From: DATCVR01 sp036566745
GTDB lineage: Bacteria; Actinomycetota; Actinomycetes; Jiangellales; Jiangellaceae
NCBI GenBank assembly: GCA_036566745.1
Contig: DATCVR010000405.1
Span: 1-10,931 of the forward strand
Direction of reading: 5' to 3'
Length of the DNA: 10,931 nt
Below are positions 1 through 6,549 of the stretch, one piece after another (position 1 is the stretch's first letter; every line of letters starts with the position of its first letter). Below the pieces are notes generated by a model that was given only the letters and a program-made list of their open reading frames with translations, was not told the DNA's origin and made no database searches. The position numbers and the translations under genes were made by a program.

Positions 1-441
1 GAGGAAGGACTGCCCGCCGAATCCCGGCTCGACGGTCATCACGAGCAGCATGTCGAGCTCGGGCAGCAGCTCCTCGAACGGCTCGACCGGGGTGGCCGGC
101 TTGAGACCGAGCCCGGCCCGGGCGCCCTGGGCGCGGATCTCGCGTGCCAGCCGGATCGGCGCCCCGGCCGCCTCGGCGTGGAACGTGACGCTGTCGGCCC
201 CGGCCTCGGCGTAGGCGGGAGCCCACCGGTCGGGGTCCGCGATCATCAGGTGGCAGTCGACCGGCAGGCTGGTGCGCGCCAGGATCGCCTCGACGACTGG
301 CAGGCCGAGCGTGAGGTTGGGGACGAAGTGGTTGTCCATGACGTCGATATGGACCAGGTCGGCGTCGGCGATCCGCTCGATCTCGGTCTGGAGGTTGGCG
401 AAGTCGGCAGAGAGGATGCTCGGTGCGATCTGGATGCCCAC
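1..441 (-). CDS. rpe: Ribulose-phosphate 3-epimerase, N-terminal 147 residues (cut by window edge)
   Basis: Interconverts ribulose 5-phosphate and xylulose 5-phosphate in the cytosolic pentose phosphate pathway. The visible part opens with IAPSILSADFANL, followed by HIDVMDNHFVPNLTLG (residues 31-46; H31 and D33 are expected metal or catalytic residues), DCHLMI (62-67, metal-binding His64) and MTVEPGFGGQ (135-144), all hallmarks of the TIM-barrel Rpe family. The reading frame is open to base 1, so the C-terminal part, including the second catalytic Asp, lies outside. I chose the GTG at 441 because it places the IAPSILSADF motif at the very N-terminus. It has no Shine-Dalgarno at normal spacing, but a TAnnnT box lies 8 nt upstream, which suggests a leaderless transcript. 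It lies 76 nt downstream of rsmB on the same strand. Family identity is clear; start choice is good. Confidence 0.96.
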   Translation of the reverse strand, partial: MGIQIAPSILSADFANLQTEIERIADADLVHIDVMDNHFVPNLTLGLPVVEAILARTSLPVDCHLMIADPDRWAPAYAEAGADSVTFHAEAAGAPIRLAREIRAQGARAGLGLKPATPVEPFEELLPELDMLLVMTVEPGFGGQSFL

Positions 442-449
442 GATCGCAC

Positions 450-455
450 AGGCTA
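450..455 (-). promoter_or_regulatory. Candidate -10 box for leaderless rpe transcription
   Basis: On the minus strand TAGCCT fits the actinobacterial TAnnnT -10 pattern and is separated by 8 nt from the rpe GTG. The only SD-like run (GGGAGG) is more than 20 nt from the start, too far to serve translation. A start on or next to the first transcribed base would explain this. No convincing -35 is seen. This is inference from spacing alone. Confidence 0.3.
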
Positions 456-517
456 ACGGCCTGGCCTCCCTGGCGGGCACACCGCACCGCTGCCAGCGCC
501 GCCAGACCGCGCCGCGC

Positions 518-1912
518 TCAGTGTCGTCGCAACAGCGCCAGGTACATCGCGTCGGTGCCGTGCAGGTGTGGCCAGAGCTGGACGTCGGGCCCGTCGCCGA
601 GGTGCGGCACCCCGGGCAGCAACGCCCGCGCGTCGATCCGCTCGACGTCGTCGCGTCCGCCGATGAGCTGATCGACCACGCTCACCGTCTCGGCGACGTG
701 GGGCGAGCACGTCACGTAGGCCACGACTCCCCCGGGCCGTACCGAGCGCAACGCCGAGCGCAGCAGTCGCACCTGCAGCGGACGCAGGTCGGCGAGGTCG
801 GACGGCAGCCGCCGCCAGCGCGACTCCGGCCGTCGCCGCAACGCGCCGAGCCCGGAGCACGGCGCGTCGAGCAGGACGCGGTCGAAGTCCTCCTCCGGCC
901 ACGGCGGATCGGCGGCGTCGGCCACGAGGACCTCGTGCTCGCCGGGATCGCCCTGCAGCGCCTGCGACACCAGCCGGGCCCGGTGTTCGTGCAGCTCGGC
1001 CGCGAGCAACCGGGCGCCGCGGGCCGTGGCCAGGCCGGCCAGGAGCGCGGCCTTGCCGCCCGGCCCGGCGCACATGTCCAGCCAGCGCTCGTCGGATCCG
1101 GCCAGCTCGACCCCGGCCAGCGCCAGGGTGACCAGCTGGCTGCCCTCGTCCTGGACCCCGGCCCGGCCCGCGCGCACGGCCGGGATCCGTCCCGGGTCGC
1201 CGGAGCGCAGGATCGCGCCGTACGGCGACCAGCGGGCCGGCTCGGCCCCCGCCGCGATCAGCTCGTCGACCTCGGCTCGCCCGGGCCGCACGACGAGGTT
1301 CACCGCCGGAGGCTGGTTGTCGGCCGCCAGGCACGCTTCGAGGCCGGCGAGGTCGCCGTCGAGCGCGTCGTTCAGGGCGCGGACGATCCAGCCGGGGTGG
1401 GCGTGCCGGAAGGCCAGGTGCCCGAGCGGATCGGCCTCGCGCGACGGCGCGAGCTGGTCGGCCCAGCCGTCGAGGTCGTGCCGTCCGACCCGCCGCAACA
1501 CGGCGTTGACCAGCCTGGCCGGTCCCGGCCCGATCCGGGCGCGGGTCAGCTCGACAGTGGTGGACACGGCGGCGTGTGGGGGCACCCGCATCGCCAGCAA
1601 CTGGTGGGTCCCCAGCCGCAGGGCGTCGAGGACCGGCGGATCGAGCTCGCCCACCGGACGGTCGACGCACGCGCCCAGGACGGCGTCGTACGTGCCGAAT
1701 GCGCGCAGCGTGCCGTAGGTGAGCTCGGTGGCCAGCCCGGCGTCGCGACCGCTCAGGCCACGCTCGCGCAACACGCCGGGCAGAGTCAGGTTGGCGTAGG
1801 CGTCGTGTTCGATGACCGCGCGGACGACGTCGAAGGCGGCCTGCCGTGCGGCGTCGCCGGTGACGGGTGCCGCCGGTGCCTCGGGCGCACGCCTCGGTTC
1901 GCGGCGGTTCAC
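518..1912 (-). CDS. rsmB: 16S rRNA (cytosine-C5-)-methyltransferase RsmB
   Basis: Predicted SAM-dependent enzyme methylating a cytosine (C967 in E. coli numbering) of 16S rRNA. Residues about 20-150 form a NusB-like RNA-binding domain (DAARQAAFDVVRAV, ELTYGTLR, LVNAVLRRVGR). A Rossmann methyltransferase domain follows: DMCAGPGGKAALLAGL (SAM loop, 279-294), DAPCSGLGALRRRPE (349-363, Cys352 of motif IV) and VAYVTCSPH (398-406, Cys402 of motif VI, the expected nucleophile). At 464 aa it is close to actinobacterial RsmB length (E. coli about 429), with an extra arginine/alanine-rich leader. The GTG at 1912 is preferred over an upstream ATG (1957) because it overlaps the fmt stop as GTGA, typical of translational coupling, and because the upstream extension is low-complexity. 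Gene order fmt-rsmB-rpe is common in Actinomycetota. Confidence 0.95.
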   Translation of the reverse strand: MNRREPRRAPEAPAAPVTGDAARQAAFDVVRAVIEHDAYANLTLPGVLRERGLSGRDAGLATELTYGTLRAFGTYDAVLGACVDRPVGELDPPVLDALRLGTHQLLAMRVPPHAAVSTTVELTRARIGPGPARLVNAVLRRVGRHDLDGWADQLAPSREADPLGHLAFRHAHPGWIVRALNDALDGDLAGLEACLAADNQPPAVNLVVRPGRAEVDELIAAGAEPARWSPYGAILRSGDPGRIPAVRAGRAGVQDEGSQLVTLALAGVELAGSDERWLDMCAGPGGKAALLAGLATARGARLLAAELHEHRARLVSQALQGDPGEHEVLVADAADPPWPEEDFDRVLLDAPCSGLGALRRRPESRWRRLPSDLADLRPLQVRLLRSALRSVRPGGVVAYVTCSPHVAETVSVVDQLIGGRDDVERIDARALLPGVPHLGDGPDVQLWPHLHGTDAMYLALLRRH

Positions 1913-2838
1913 GCGCCGAGCCGCTCGCCCTCGTCCGGCCGGACGCCGCGCGCCCAATCGGTGGCCGGCATGGCTCGCTTGCCCTGGGGTTGCACCTCGC
2001 CCAGCACCACGGCATGACTGCCGGTGCCGACCCGCACACCCGACTTCTCGACGACGATCTCGCCGGGCTTCAGGCCGTCGCGGCCGCGCTCGAGGGCCAC
2101 CGGGCGCAGCTTGAGCCGTTCGCCGCGGAAGGTGGTCCAGGCACCGGGTGCGGGCGTGCAGGCCCGGATCAGCCGGTCGACGTGCATCGCCGGCGAGTGC
2201 CAGTCGACGGCCGCGTCGTCGACGCTGAGCTTCGGTGCCAGCGAGACGCCGTCGGCCGGCTGCGGCTCGGGACGCAGGGTGCCGTCCTCGATCCCGTCCA
2301 GGGTGCGCACGAGCAGCTGCGAGCCGGACTCGGCCAGCCGGGCGAGCAGGTCGCCGCTGGTGTCGGCGGGCCGGACGGTCTCGGTGACCAGCCCGTACAC
2401 CGGCCCGGTGTCGAGGCCTTCCTCCAGCCGGAACGTCGCGGCGCCGGTGACGTCGTCGCCGGCCAGCACCGCGTGCTGGACCGGCGCGGCACCGCGCCAG
2501 GCGGGCAGCAGCGAGAAGTGGAGGTTCACCCAGCCGTGGGTGGGCACGTCCAGCGCGGCCTTGGGGATCAGCCCGCCGTAGGCCACCACAGGCGCGCAGT
2601 CGGGGGCGATCTCGGCCAGCCGGTCGAGGAACTCGGCATCGCGGGGACGCTGCGGGGTGAGCACCTCGATGCCGGCCTCGGCCGCCACCTGGGCGACCGG
2701 GCTCGGCGTCAGTTTGCGACCTCGTCCGGCCGGGGCGTCAGGGCGCGTCAGTACCGCGACGACCTCGTGGCGTGAAGCCAGGATCGCCTTCAGGGACGGG
2801 ACGGCGACGTCGGGGGTACCGGCGAACAGGACGCGCAT
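1909..2838 (-). CDS. fmt: Methionyl-tRNA formyltransferase
   Basis: Transfers a formyl group from 10-formyltetrahydrofolate to Met-tRNAfMet for translation initiation. The N-terminal hydrolase fold begins MRVLFAGTPDVAVPSL. The catalytic triad is visible as Asn105 and His107 in VNLHFSLLPAWRGAAP (104-119) and Asp143 in EEGLDTGPVY (139-148), matching Asn106/His108/Asp144 of the E. coli enzyme. The C-terminal OB-fold-like tRNA-binding part spans about 205-305. At 309 aa it is full length. The ATG at 2838 puts the MRVLFAGTP motif at the N-terminus and has GAGG 9 nt upstream; a longer in-frame start at 2892 would only add unconserved residues. The usual neighbour def (and priA) is not upstream; a MerR/GyrI cassette occupies that place, and a def gene lies about 6 kb away in a suf cluster. 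Confidence 0.97.
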   Translation of the reverse strand: MRVLFAGTPDVAVPSLKAILASRHEVVAVLTRPDAPAGRGRKLTPSPVAQVAAEAGIEVLTPQRPRDAEFLDRLAEIAPDCAPVVAYGGLIPKAALDVPTHGWVNLHFSLLPAWRGAAPVQHAVLAGDDVTGAATFRLEEGLDTGPVYGLVTETVRPADTSGDLLARLAESGSQLLVRTLDGIEDGTLRPEPQPADGVSLAPKLSVDDAAVDWHSPAMHVDRLIRACTPAPGAWTTFRGERLKLRPVALERGRDGLKPGEIVVEKSGVRVGTGSHAVVLGEVQPQGKRAMPATDWARGVRPDEGERLGA

Positions 2839-2932
2839 CGTGGGAGACCTCGCGGAGAGCGTCGGACGTGGACGGATGCCCGATCGTCTCATGCCCCCAC
2901 GCCTCCGTGTCGCGGCAGCATCGCCCTGCCGT

Positions 2933-2944
2933 GCCCGGCCGGGC
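2933..2944. other. GC palindrome after the GyrI-like gene
   Basis: GCCCGGCCGGGC is a perfect 12-bp palindrome starting 6 nt beyond the stop codon of the GyrI-like gene. It could be a terminator-like stem, but it has no loop and no T-run on either strand, so it may be chance in such GC-rich DNA. The rest of the 111-nt gap to fmt shows no clear promoter. Confidence 0.2.
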
Positions 2945-2949
2945 CACAG

Positions 2950-3513
2950 TCAGCCCGCGCGCACCGGGTGGCGCAGGATGGTGCGCTGCTCGTGCTCGGG
3001 CGTGTGCCGCAGGTCGCTGAGGTAGATCTCGTGGTGCAGCCCGTTCATGACCAGACCCTGCTCGCTCATCGCGGCGTCGAGCCGGGCGAGCGTGGCGGGT
3101 TCGTCCGCGAACGCGCCGTGGTGCATGACCTGGAGACATCGTCCGACCGTGAAGCTCACCGCGAGGACCCGCGCCGCCGCCGGAATCGCGCCGCTCTGAC
3201 GGGCTTCGTCGACCCACGCGTCCGGCACGGTGCCGGGCAGGCGCATGAACAGATGCCACCGCCAGCGCTCCCGGGGCACCTCGAGCGCGGGTCCCTCGTC
3301 CTCGGTCCACCAGCGTCCTTCGAGCACGGGCATCGGCAGCCCGGCCCGCGCAGTCAGGGGCCCGGCCACGGCGTACATCGCAGCCGTCGCCGCCACGTGT
3401 TCGGCGGCACCCGGAGCGCCCATTCCGGACACCCCCAGGCCGCGCACGGTCCCGAACTCCACCAGCTCCGGCGTGTCGGCCGCTGCGTACCACTCGTCCA
3501 TCGTGTCGTTCAT
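2950..3513 (-). CDS. Stand-alone GyrI-like small-molecule-binding protein
   Basis: A cytosolic 187-aa protein of the GyrI-like group (COG4832-type). Supporting motifs: MYAVAGPL (46-53), VLEGRWWTED (63-72, the family LEGxWW motif), QVMHHGAFADEPATLARL (128-145) and the signature HHEIYLSDLRHTP (160-172) leading to RTILRHPV (177-184). GyrI-like domains bind small hydrophobic or cationic ligands; some members are reported to hydrolyse cyclopropane-bearing genotoxins. The ligand or substrate here is unknown. The ATG at 3513 overlaps the stop of the upstream MerR gene (ATGA) and has GGAGG 4 nt upstream, better placed than for the ATG at 3501. Coupling to a MerR gene with its own GyrI-like domain suggests both respond to the same compound. 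No signal peptide or membrane segment is seen. Confidence 0.85.
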   Translation of the reverse strand: MNDTMDEWYAAADTPELVEFGTVRGLGVSGMGAPGAAEHVAATAAMYAVAGPLTARAGLPMPVLEGRWWTEDEGPALEVPRERWRWHLFMRLPGTVPDAWVDEARQSGAIPAAARVLAVSFTVGRCLQVMHHGAFADEPATLARLDAAMSEQGLVMNGLHHEIYLSDLRHTPEHEQRTILRHPVRAG

Positions 3514-4316
3514 CGATCCTCCAGTCCGATCATCACCTGGGTGACCAGGCGGTCAGGGGGTGTCTCCCGAGGGTTGGAGACGTAGACCTCGCGCAGCGGC
3601 CCGACCGGGGAGTGGCCGTGATCGCCGCACCACGCGAGTAGTGCGTAGGCCGTGAGATTGATCTGGTCGTACGGGCCGACGTGGGTCGCCAGCGCGAAGG
3701 TGCCGCCGGGCAGCACGGTCAGCTCGGCACCGGGTTCGCCGGCCTGGCCGGTGCCTGCATGGTCGGCTGCCAGCTCGCCGGCGACGCTCACCCGCAGCTC
3801 GTCGCCGAGGTCCAGCGGGAACAGCCCGACCAGCGTGCCGCGCGGCGTTCCCCCCAGGACGGCGAGCAGCCTGGCCATGCACGCCGAGGTGACCTCGCCG
3901 ATGCGTTCCGGCTCGGCGAGGTCGGAGACGGTGACGACCGTCCGGGCCGGTTCCTGCACCACGCGCACGTCGGCGCCGGGCAGCCCGCGCGCGACGATCC
4001 GGTCGAGCGCGCCGAGCGTGCGCTGCCGGCGGGCGAGCTCACCCTCCAGCCGGTGACGCACGTCGTCGAGCACCTCGTGCCGGCCCGACAACACCGCCCC
4101 GATGGCGGCCAGCGGAACGTCGAGAGAGCGCAGCAGGCCGATCGACAGGGCGGCGCGGGCCTGGTCACGCCTGTAGTAGCGGTAGCCGCTGGCCGGGTCG
4201 ACGTGAGTCGGCACCAGCAGGCCCAGCTCGTCGTAGTGGCGCAGCTGCTTGACGCTGAGCCGGCACAGCCTGGCGAAGGCGCCGATGGGAAGGAGGTCGT
4301 CGTCCACATCCACCAT
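3510..4316 (-). CDS. MerR-family regulator with GyrI-like effector domain
   Basis: Predicted ligand-responsive transcription factor of the BmrR/TipA type. Residues about 8-76 are the winged helix-turn-helix (LLPIGAFARLCRLSVKQLRH, then YDELGLL, SGYRYYRRDQ). Residues about 80-112 form the dimerising helix. Residues about 117-266 form a GyrI-like effector-binding domain ending REVYVSNPRETPPD. The protein is 268 aa, normal for this class, and no metal-binding cysteine cluster is seen, arguing for an organic ligand. The ATG at 4316 is given because GGAG lies 8 nt upstream. However, the GTG at 4307 is a serious alternative: the probable -10 box overlaps the ATG, so the transcript could begin at about 4308-4307, and homologues as I know them often begin with an MDD-LLPIG-like N-terminus. 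The stop overlaps the next gene's ATG. Confidence 0.92.
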   Translation of the reverse strand: MVDVDDDLLPIGAFARLCRLSVKQLRHYDELGLLVPTHVDPASGYRYYRRDQARAALSIGLLRSLDVPLAAIGAVLSGRHEVLDDVRHRLEGELARRQRTLGALDRIVARGLPGADVRVVQEPARTVVTVSDLAEPERIGEVTSACMARLLAVLGGTPRGTLVGLFPLDLGDELRVSVAGELAADHAGTGQAGEPGAELTVLPGGTFALATHVGPYDQINLTAYALLAWCGDHGHSPVGPLREVYVSNPRETPPDRLVTQVMIGLEDR

Positions 4317-4345
4317 CCTGGGCTCTCCCCCGGAGGGAGAGTCCA
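4315..4345 (-). promoter_or_regulatory. MerR-type promoter and operator (likely autoregulatory)
   Basis: On the minus strand a 19-bp dyad, CTCTCCCTCCGGGGGAGAG (4341 to 4323), has perfect 7-bp arms. It lies between a -35-like TGGACT (4345-4340) and a -10-like CAGGAT (4320-4315), whose spacing is exactly 19 bp. Overlong 19-20 bp spacers filled by a dyad are the hallmark of promoters twisted open by MerR proteins. The dyad directly precedes the MerR gene, so autoregulation of that gene and the coupled GyrI-like gene is the simple reading. Hexamer matches are weak (4/6 and 3/6), as is usual for activator-dependent promoters. Confidence 0.65.
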
Positions 4346-4371
4346 GCCCGGGGTCGAAGCACCGCCGCGGT

Positions 4372-4405
4372 GTTCAGCTCGGCTTCAGCGCCGGGTGCCT
4401 AGGGT
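4372..4405 (+). promoter_or_regulatory. Candidate promoter with 11-nt direct repeats
   Basis: TAGGGT (4400-4405) fits TAnnnT as a -10 box and would start transcription near 4412. Upstream lie two 11-nt direct repeat units, GTTCAGCTCGG (4372-4382) and CTTCAGCGCCG (4383-4393), identical at 8 of 11 positions. Tandem units one helical turn apart are typical of OmpR-family response-regulator sites; the core resembles the GTTCACC unit of Streptomyces PhoP boxes. They cover the -35 zone, where no good hexamer is seen. Speculative. Confidence 0.25.
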
Positions 4406-4411
4406 GCGCGG

Positions 4412-4427
4412 TGTGAGGGCCCTCACA
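4412..4427. promoter_or_regulatory. Perfect CRP/GlxR-type site
   Basis: TGTGAGGGCCCTCACA is a perfect 16-bp palindrome and an exact match to the TGTGA-N6-TCACA consensus of cAMP receptor protein family regulators (CRP; GlxR and Rv3676 in Actinomycetota). Its centre lies about 39 bp before the ATG of the secreted-protein gene. If transcription starts near 4412, the site would cover the start and repress. If it starts at the ATG, the site would sit near -40, an activating position. A third TGTGAGG copy occurs at 4443-4449 within the ribosome binding site. Confidence 0.6.
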
Positions 4428-4458
4428 TCCCGAACGGTCCGATGTGAGGAGTACTGCC

Positions 4459-5223
4459 ATGAAGACCTTGCGTGTAGCAACGCTCGTCCCGATCGTCGTT
4501 CTCGGCGCGCTGGTGGCGCCGGCATCCGGAGGTGACGCCGCGAAGTTGACCGACGCCCAGCACACCCGGCCGCCCGTTGTGCAACTCAAGGACGCGCGGA
4601 TCAAGTTCGAGATCAACGCCACCGACGGCGACGGCGGCGTGCAGGTGTTCATCGATGCCGACCCCTGGCGGCGGATGTCGATCTACGATCCGCGCGGGCG
4701 GCTGGTCTTCACGTCGATGACCTCCGGCAATGTCGGGAGGCTCGGCGGCACGGAGCTGTTCCTGGAGTCCGGGGAGCCGCCGTTCACCGAGCTACCACTC
4801 GACAAGCTGCTCCAGCGATTCCCGGAAGGGACGTACCGGTTCCGCGGCCTGGGCCTCGAGGGCGAACGATACGTAGGCTCCGCGGAGCTGAGCCATGACC
4901 TCGCCGACGGCCCCACGCTGGTCTCGCCGCTCGAGGGCGGCCCGCCGCAGGATCCGAACGCCACCACGGTGGTCTGGGAGCAGGTCGAGCCGCCGAGCGG
5001 CAGCGAGATCATCGCCTACCAGGTGCTCGTCGTGGAGCCGGAGACCGGAGTGGTCGCGCTGCCGAAGGTGGCCCTGGACGTGATGATGCAGCCCTCGGCC
5101 ACCAGCCTCGAGGTCCCGCCCGGCTTCCTCAAGCCCGGCACCGAGTACGAGTGGGAGGTGCTGGCCATCGAAGCCGGCGGCAATCAGACGCTGTCGACGT
5201 CGTTCTTCACGACGGCCGATTGA
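4459..5223 (+). CDS. Secreted protein with fibronectin-III-like C-terminal domain
   Basis: A 254-aa exported protein of unknown role. Residues 1 to about 25 form a Sec signal peptide (MKTLR, then a hydrophobic VATLVPIVVLGALVA core and PASGG; no lipobox Cys). Residues about 40-150 form an uncharacterised beta-rich domain with FEINATDGDGGVQVFIDADP (50-69), GTELFLESGEPPFTELPL (97-114) and FPEGTYRFRG (121-130). Residues about 152-252 resemble a fibronectin type III fold (GPTLVSPLEG, VVWEQVEPPSGSEIIAYQV, LKPGTEYEWEVLAIEAGGNQ). No catalytic motif or membrane anchor is seen, so a binding or adhesion role is only a guess. GAGGAG (4446-4451) lies 7 nt before the ATG, which I prefer to the in-frame GTG at 4444 because the signal peptide starts there. 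The 3' end overlaps the convergent CoA-transferase gene by 17 bases. Confidence 0.82.
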   Translation: MKTLRVATLVPIVVLGALVAPASGGDAAKLTDAQHTRPPVVQLKDARIKFEINATDGDGGVQVFIDADPWRRMSIYDPRGRLVFTSMTSGNVGRLGGTELFLESGEPPFTELPLDKLLQRFPEGTYRFRGLGLEGERYVGSAELSHDLADGPTLVSPLEGGPPQDPNATTVVWEQVEPPSGSEIIAYQVLVVEPETGVVALPKVALDVMMQPSATSLEVPPGFLKPGTEYEWEVLAIEAGGNQTLSTSFFTTAD

Positions 5224-6430
5224 GCGCGTCGCCGCCCTCGCTGTCGTCGTCGGGGCCGTCGAGGCCGTCGAGCCAGGCGCGGACCGCCGCGTCGTGCTGG
5301 CCGAGCGTCGGCGGTGCCTGGTGCGGCGACTCGGCGGCGGCGAACCGCAACGGCGGGCCGGGTAGCCGGACCGGACCCAGCACCGGGTGATCGACCTCGA
5401 TCAGCAGCCCCTGCGATCGGGTCTGGTCCCACTCGTAGACCTCGTCGAGGGTGCGGACCTTGCCCGCGGCGATGCCGGCGTCGTCGAGCCGGTCCAGCCA
5501 GATGTCGACGGGCGCCGCGGCCAGGGCGGATTCGACCGCCTCGACGAGCGCGGCGCGGTGCCGCACCCGCAGGCGGTTCGTGGCGAACCGGGGATCGTCG
5601 GGTGAAAGCCCGACGATCGGCGCGAACACCCGCCACTGCGCCTCGCTGCCCACCGAGAGCTGCAACGACGCCTCCCCCGCGTGGAACAGCCCGTACGGCG
5701 CGATCGAGGGATGGTGGTTGCCCAGCGCCTCGGGCACCTCGCCGGCCACGGTCCAGCGGGTGCCCTGATAGGCGTGCACCCCGACGACCGACGCGAGCAG
5801 CGAGGTCCGCACCAGCTGCCCGCGACCGGTGCGCTCCCGCTCGAGCAGTGCCGCCACCACGCCGTAGGCGCCGTACATGCCGGCCAGCAGGTCGGCCACC
5901 GGGACGCCGACCCGGGTGGGCGACCCCGGCTCACCGGTCAGGCTCATCAGGCCGGCCTCGCCCTGGGCGATCTGGTCGTACCCGGCGCGGCCGCCCTCCG
6001 GTCCGTCGTGGCCGAACCCGGTGATCGAGAGGACGACCAGCTGCGGGTTGAGCTCGCGCAGGCGCTCGACGCCGAACCCCAGCCGGTCGAGCACGCCGGT
6101 TCGGAAGTTCTCGACCAGCACGTCCGCCCGCACCACCAGCCGGCGCAGGAACTCCACGCCCTCGGGTGACTTGAGGTCGGCCGTGACCGACTCCTTGTTG
6201 CGGTTGCACGAGAGGAAGTACGTCGACACCGGGTCGTCGTCGGGGCCGACGAACGGCGGACCCCAGCCGCGCGAGTCGTCGCCATGTTCCGGTGCCTCGA
6301 CCTTGATCACCCGCGCGCCGAGGTCGCCGAGCATCATCGTGGCGTGCGGACCGGCCAGCGCGCGGGTGAGGTCGACGACGACGTATCCGCTCAGCGGCCC
6401 TCGCCGGCCGTGGTCCGTGGGGTCGCTCAT
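5207..6430 (-). CDS. CaiB/BaiF family (family III) CoA-transferase
   Basis: Predicted to move CoA from one acyl-CoA to another free acid; the substrate cannot be read from sequence. At 407 aa it matches the family. N-terminal motifs are VVDLTRALAGPHATMMLGDL (18-37) and GARVIKVEAPEHGDDSRGWGP (38-58). DLKSPEGVEFLRRLV and DVLVENFRTGVLDRLGFG (103-120) form the CoA-binding region. PVADLLAGMYGAYGVVAALL (177-196) carries Asp180, the expected catalytic aspartate that forms the acyl anhydride intermediate. The small domain ends near residue 390 with LGQHDAAVRAWLDGL, followed by an acidic tail. It is a single gene with no acyl-CoA dehydrogenase or ligase neighbours in the window. The ATG at 6430 has no Shine-Dalgarno, but a -10-like box 6 nt upstream suggests a leaderless transcript. 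It is divergent from the carbonic anhydrase gene. Confidence 0.94.
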   Translation of the reverse strand: MSDPTDHGRRGPLSGYVVVDLTRALAGPHATMMLGDLGARVIKVEAPEHGDDSRGWGPPFVGPDDDPVSTYFLSCNRNKESVTADLKSPEGVEFLRRLVVRADVLVENFRTGVLDRLGFGVERLRELNPQLVVLSITGFGHDGPEGGRAGYDQIAQGEAGLMSLTGEPGSPTRVGVPVADLLAGMYGAYGVVAALLERERTGRGQLVRTSLLASVVGVHAYQGTRWTVAGEVPEALGNHHPSIAPYGLFHAGEASLQLSVGSEAQWRVFAPIVGLSPDDPRFATNRLRVRHRAALVEAVESALAAAPVDIWLDRLDDAGIAAGKVRTLDEVYEWDQTRSQGLLIEVDHPVLGPVRLPGPPLRFAAAESPHQAPPTLGQHDAAVRAWLDGLDGPDDDSEGGDALNRPS

Positions 6431-6436
6431 GCCCGC

Positions 6437-6442
6437 ACGCTA
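6437..6442 (-). promoter_or_regulatory. Candidate -10 box for leaderless CoA-transferase transcript
   Basis: On the minus strand TAGCGT matches TAnnnT and is followed by exactly 6 nt and then the ATG, so the first transcribed base would be the A of the start codon. There is no SD-like purine run between them. No clear -35 is seen. The spacing is the main argument. Confidence 0.45.
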
Positions 6443-6549
6443 CTGGGCGGACGGGCCGAAACGGTGGCCGTCGAGCGCGCGACGGTCCAGAGTGTTGATG
6501 CCACAAGCGTGCCGAATCGGACGCACAGGCGGCCCGTACTTCGGCCATC

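Noticed and set aside
272..2017. A 581-codon plus-strand open frame antisense to rsmB and rpe
   Set aside because: Arg/Gln/Gly/Val-rich translation with no domain; it is a GC-rich shadow of rsmB, whose minus-strand frame has full catalytic motifs.
453..2039. A 528-codon minus-strand open frame overlapping rsmB
   Set aside because: Arg/Ala/Gly-dominated composition in a shifted frame of rsmB; no recognisable family motif.
2933..2944. Intrinsic terminator between the GyrI-like gene and fmt
   Set aside because: The palindrome has no loop and no T-run; kept only as a low-confidence structural note.
2738..3493. A 251-codon minus-strand frame overlapping the GyrI-like gene
   Set aside because: Arg/Gly-rich shadow in another frame; the GyrI-like frame carries the family signature and a strong SD.
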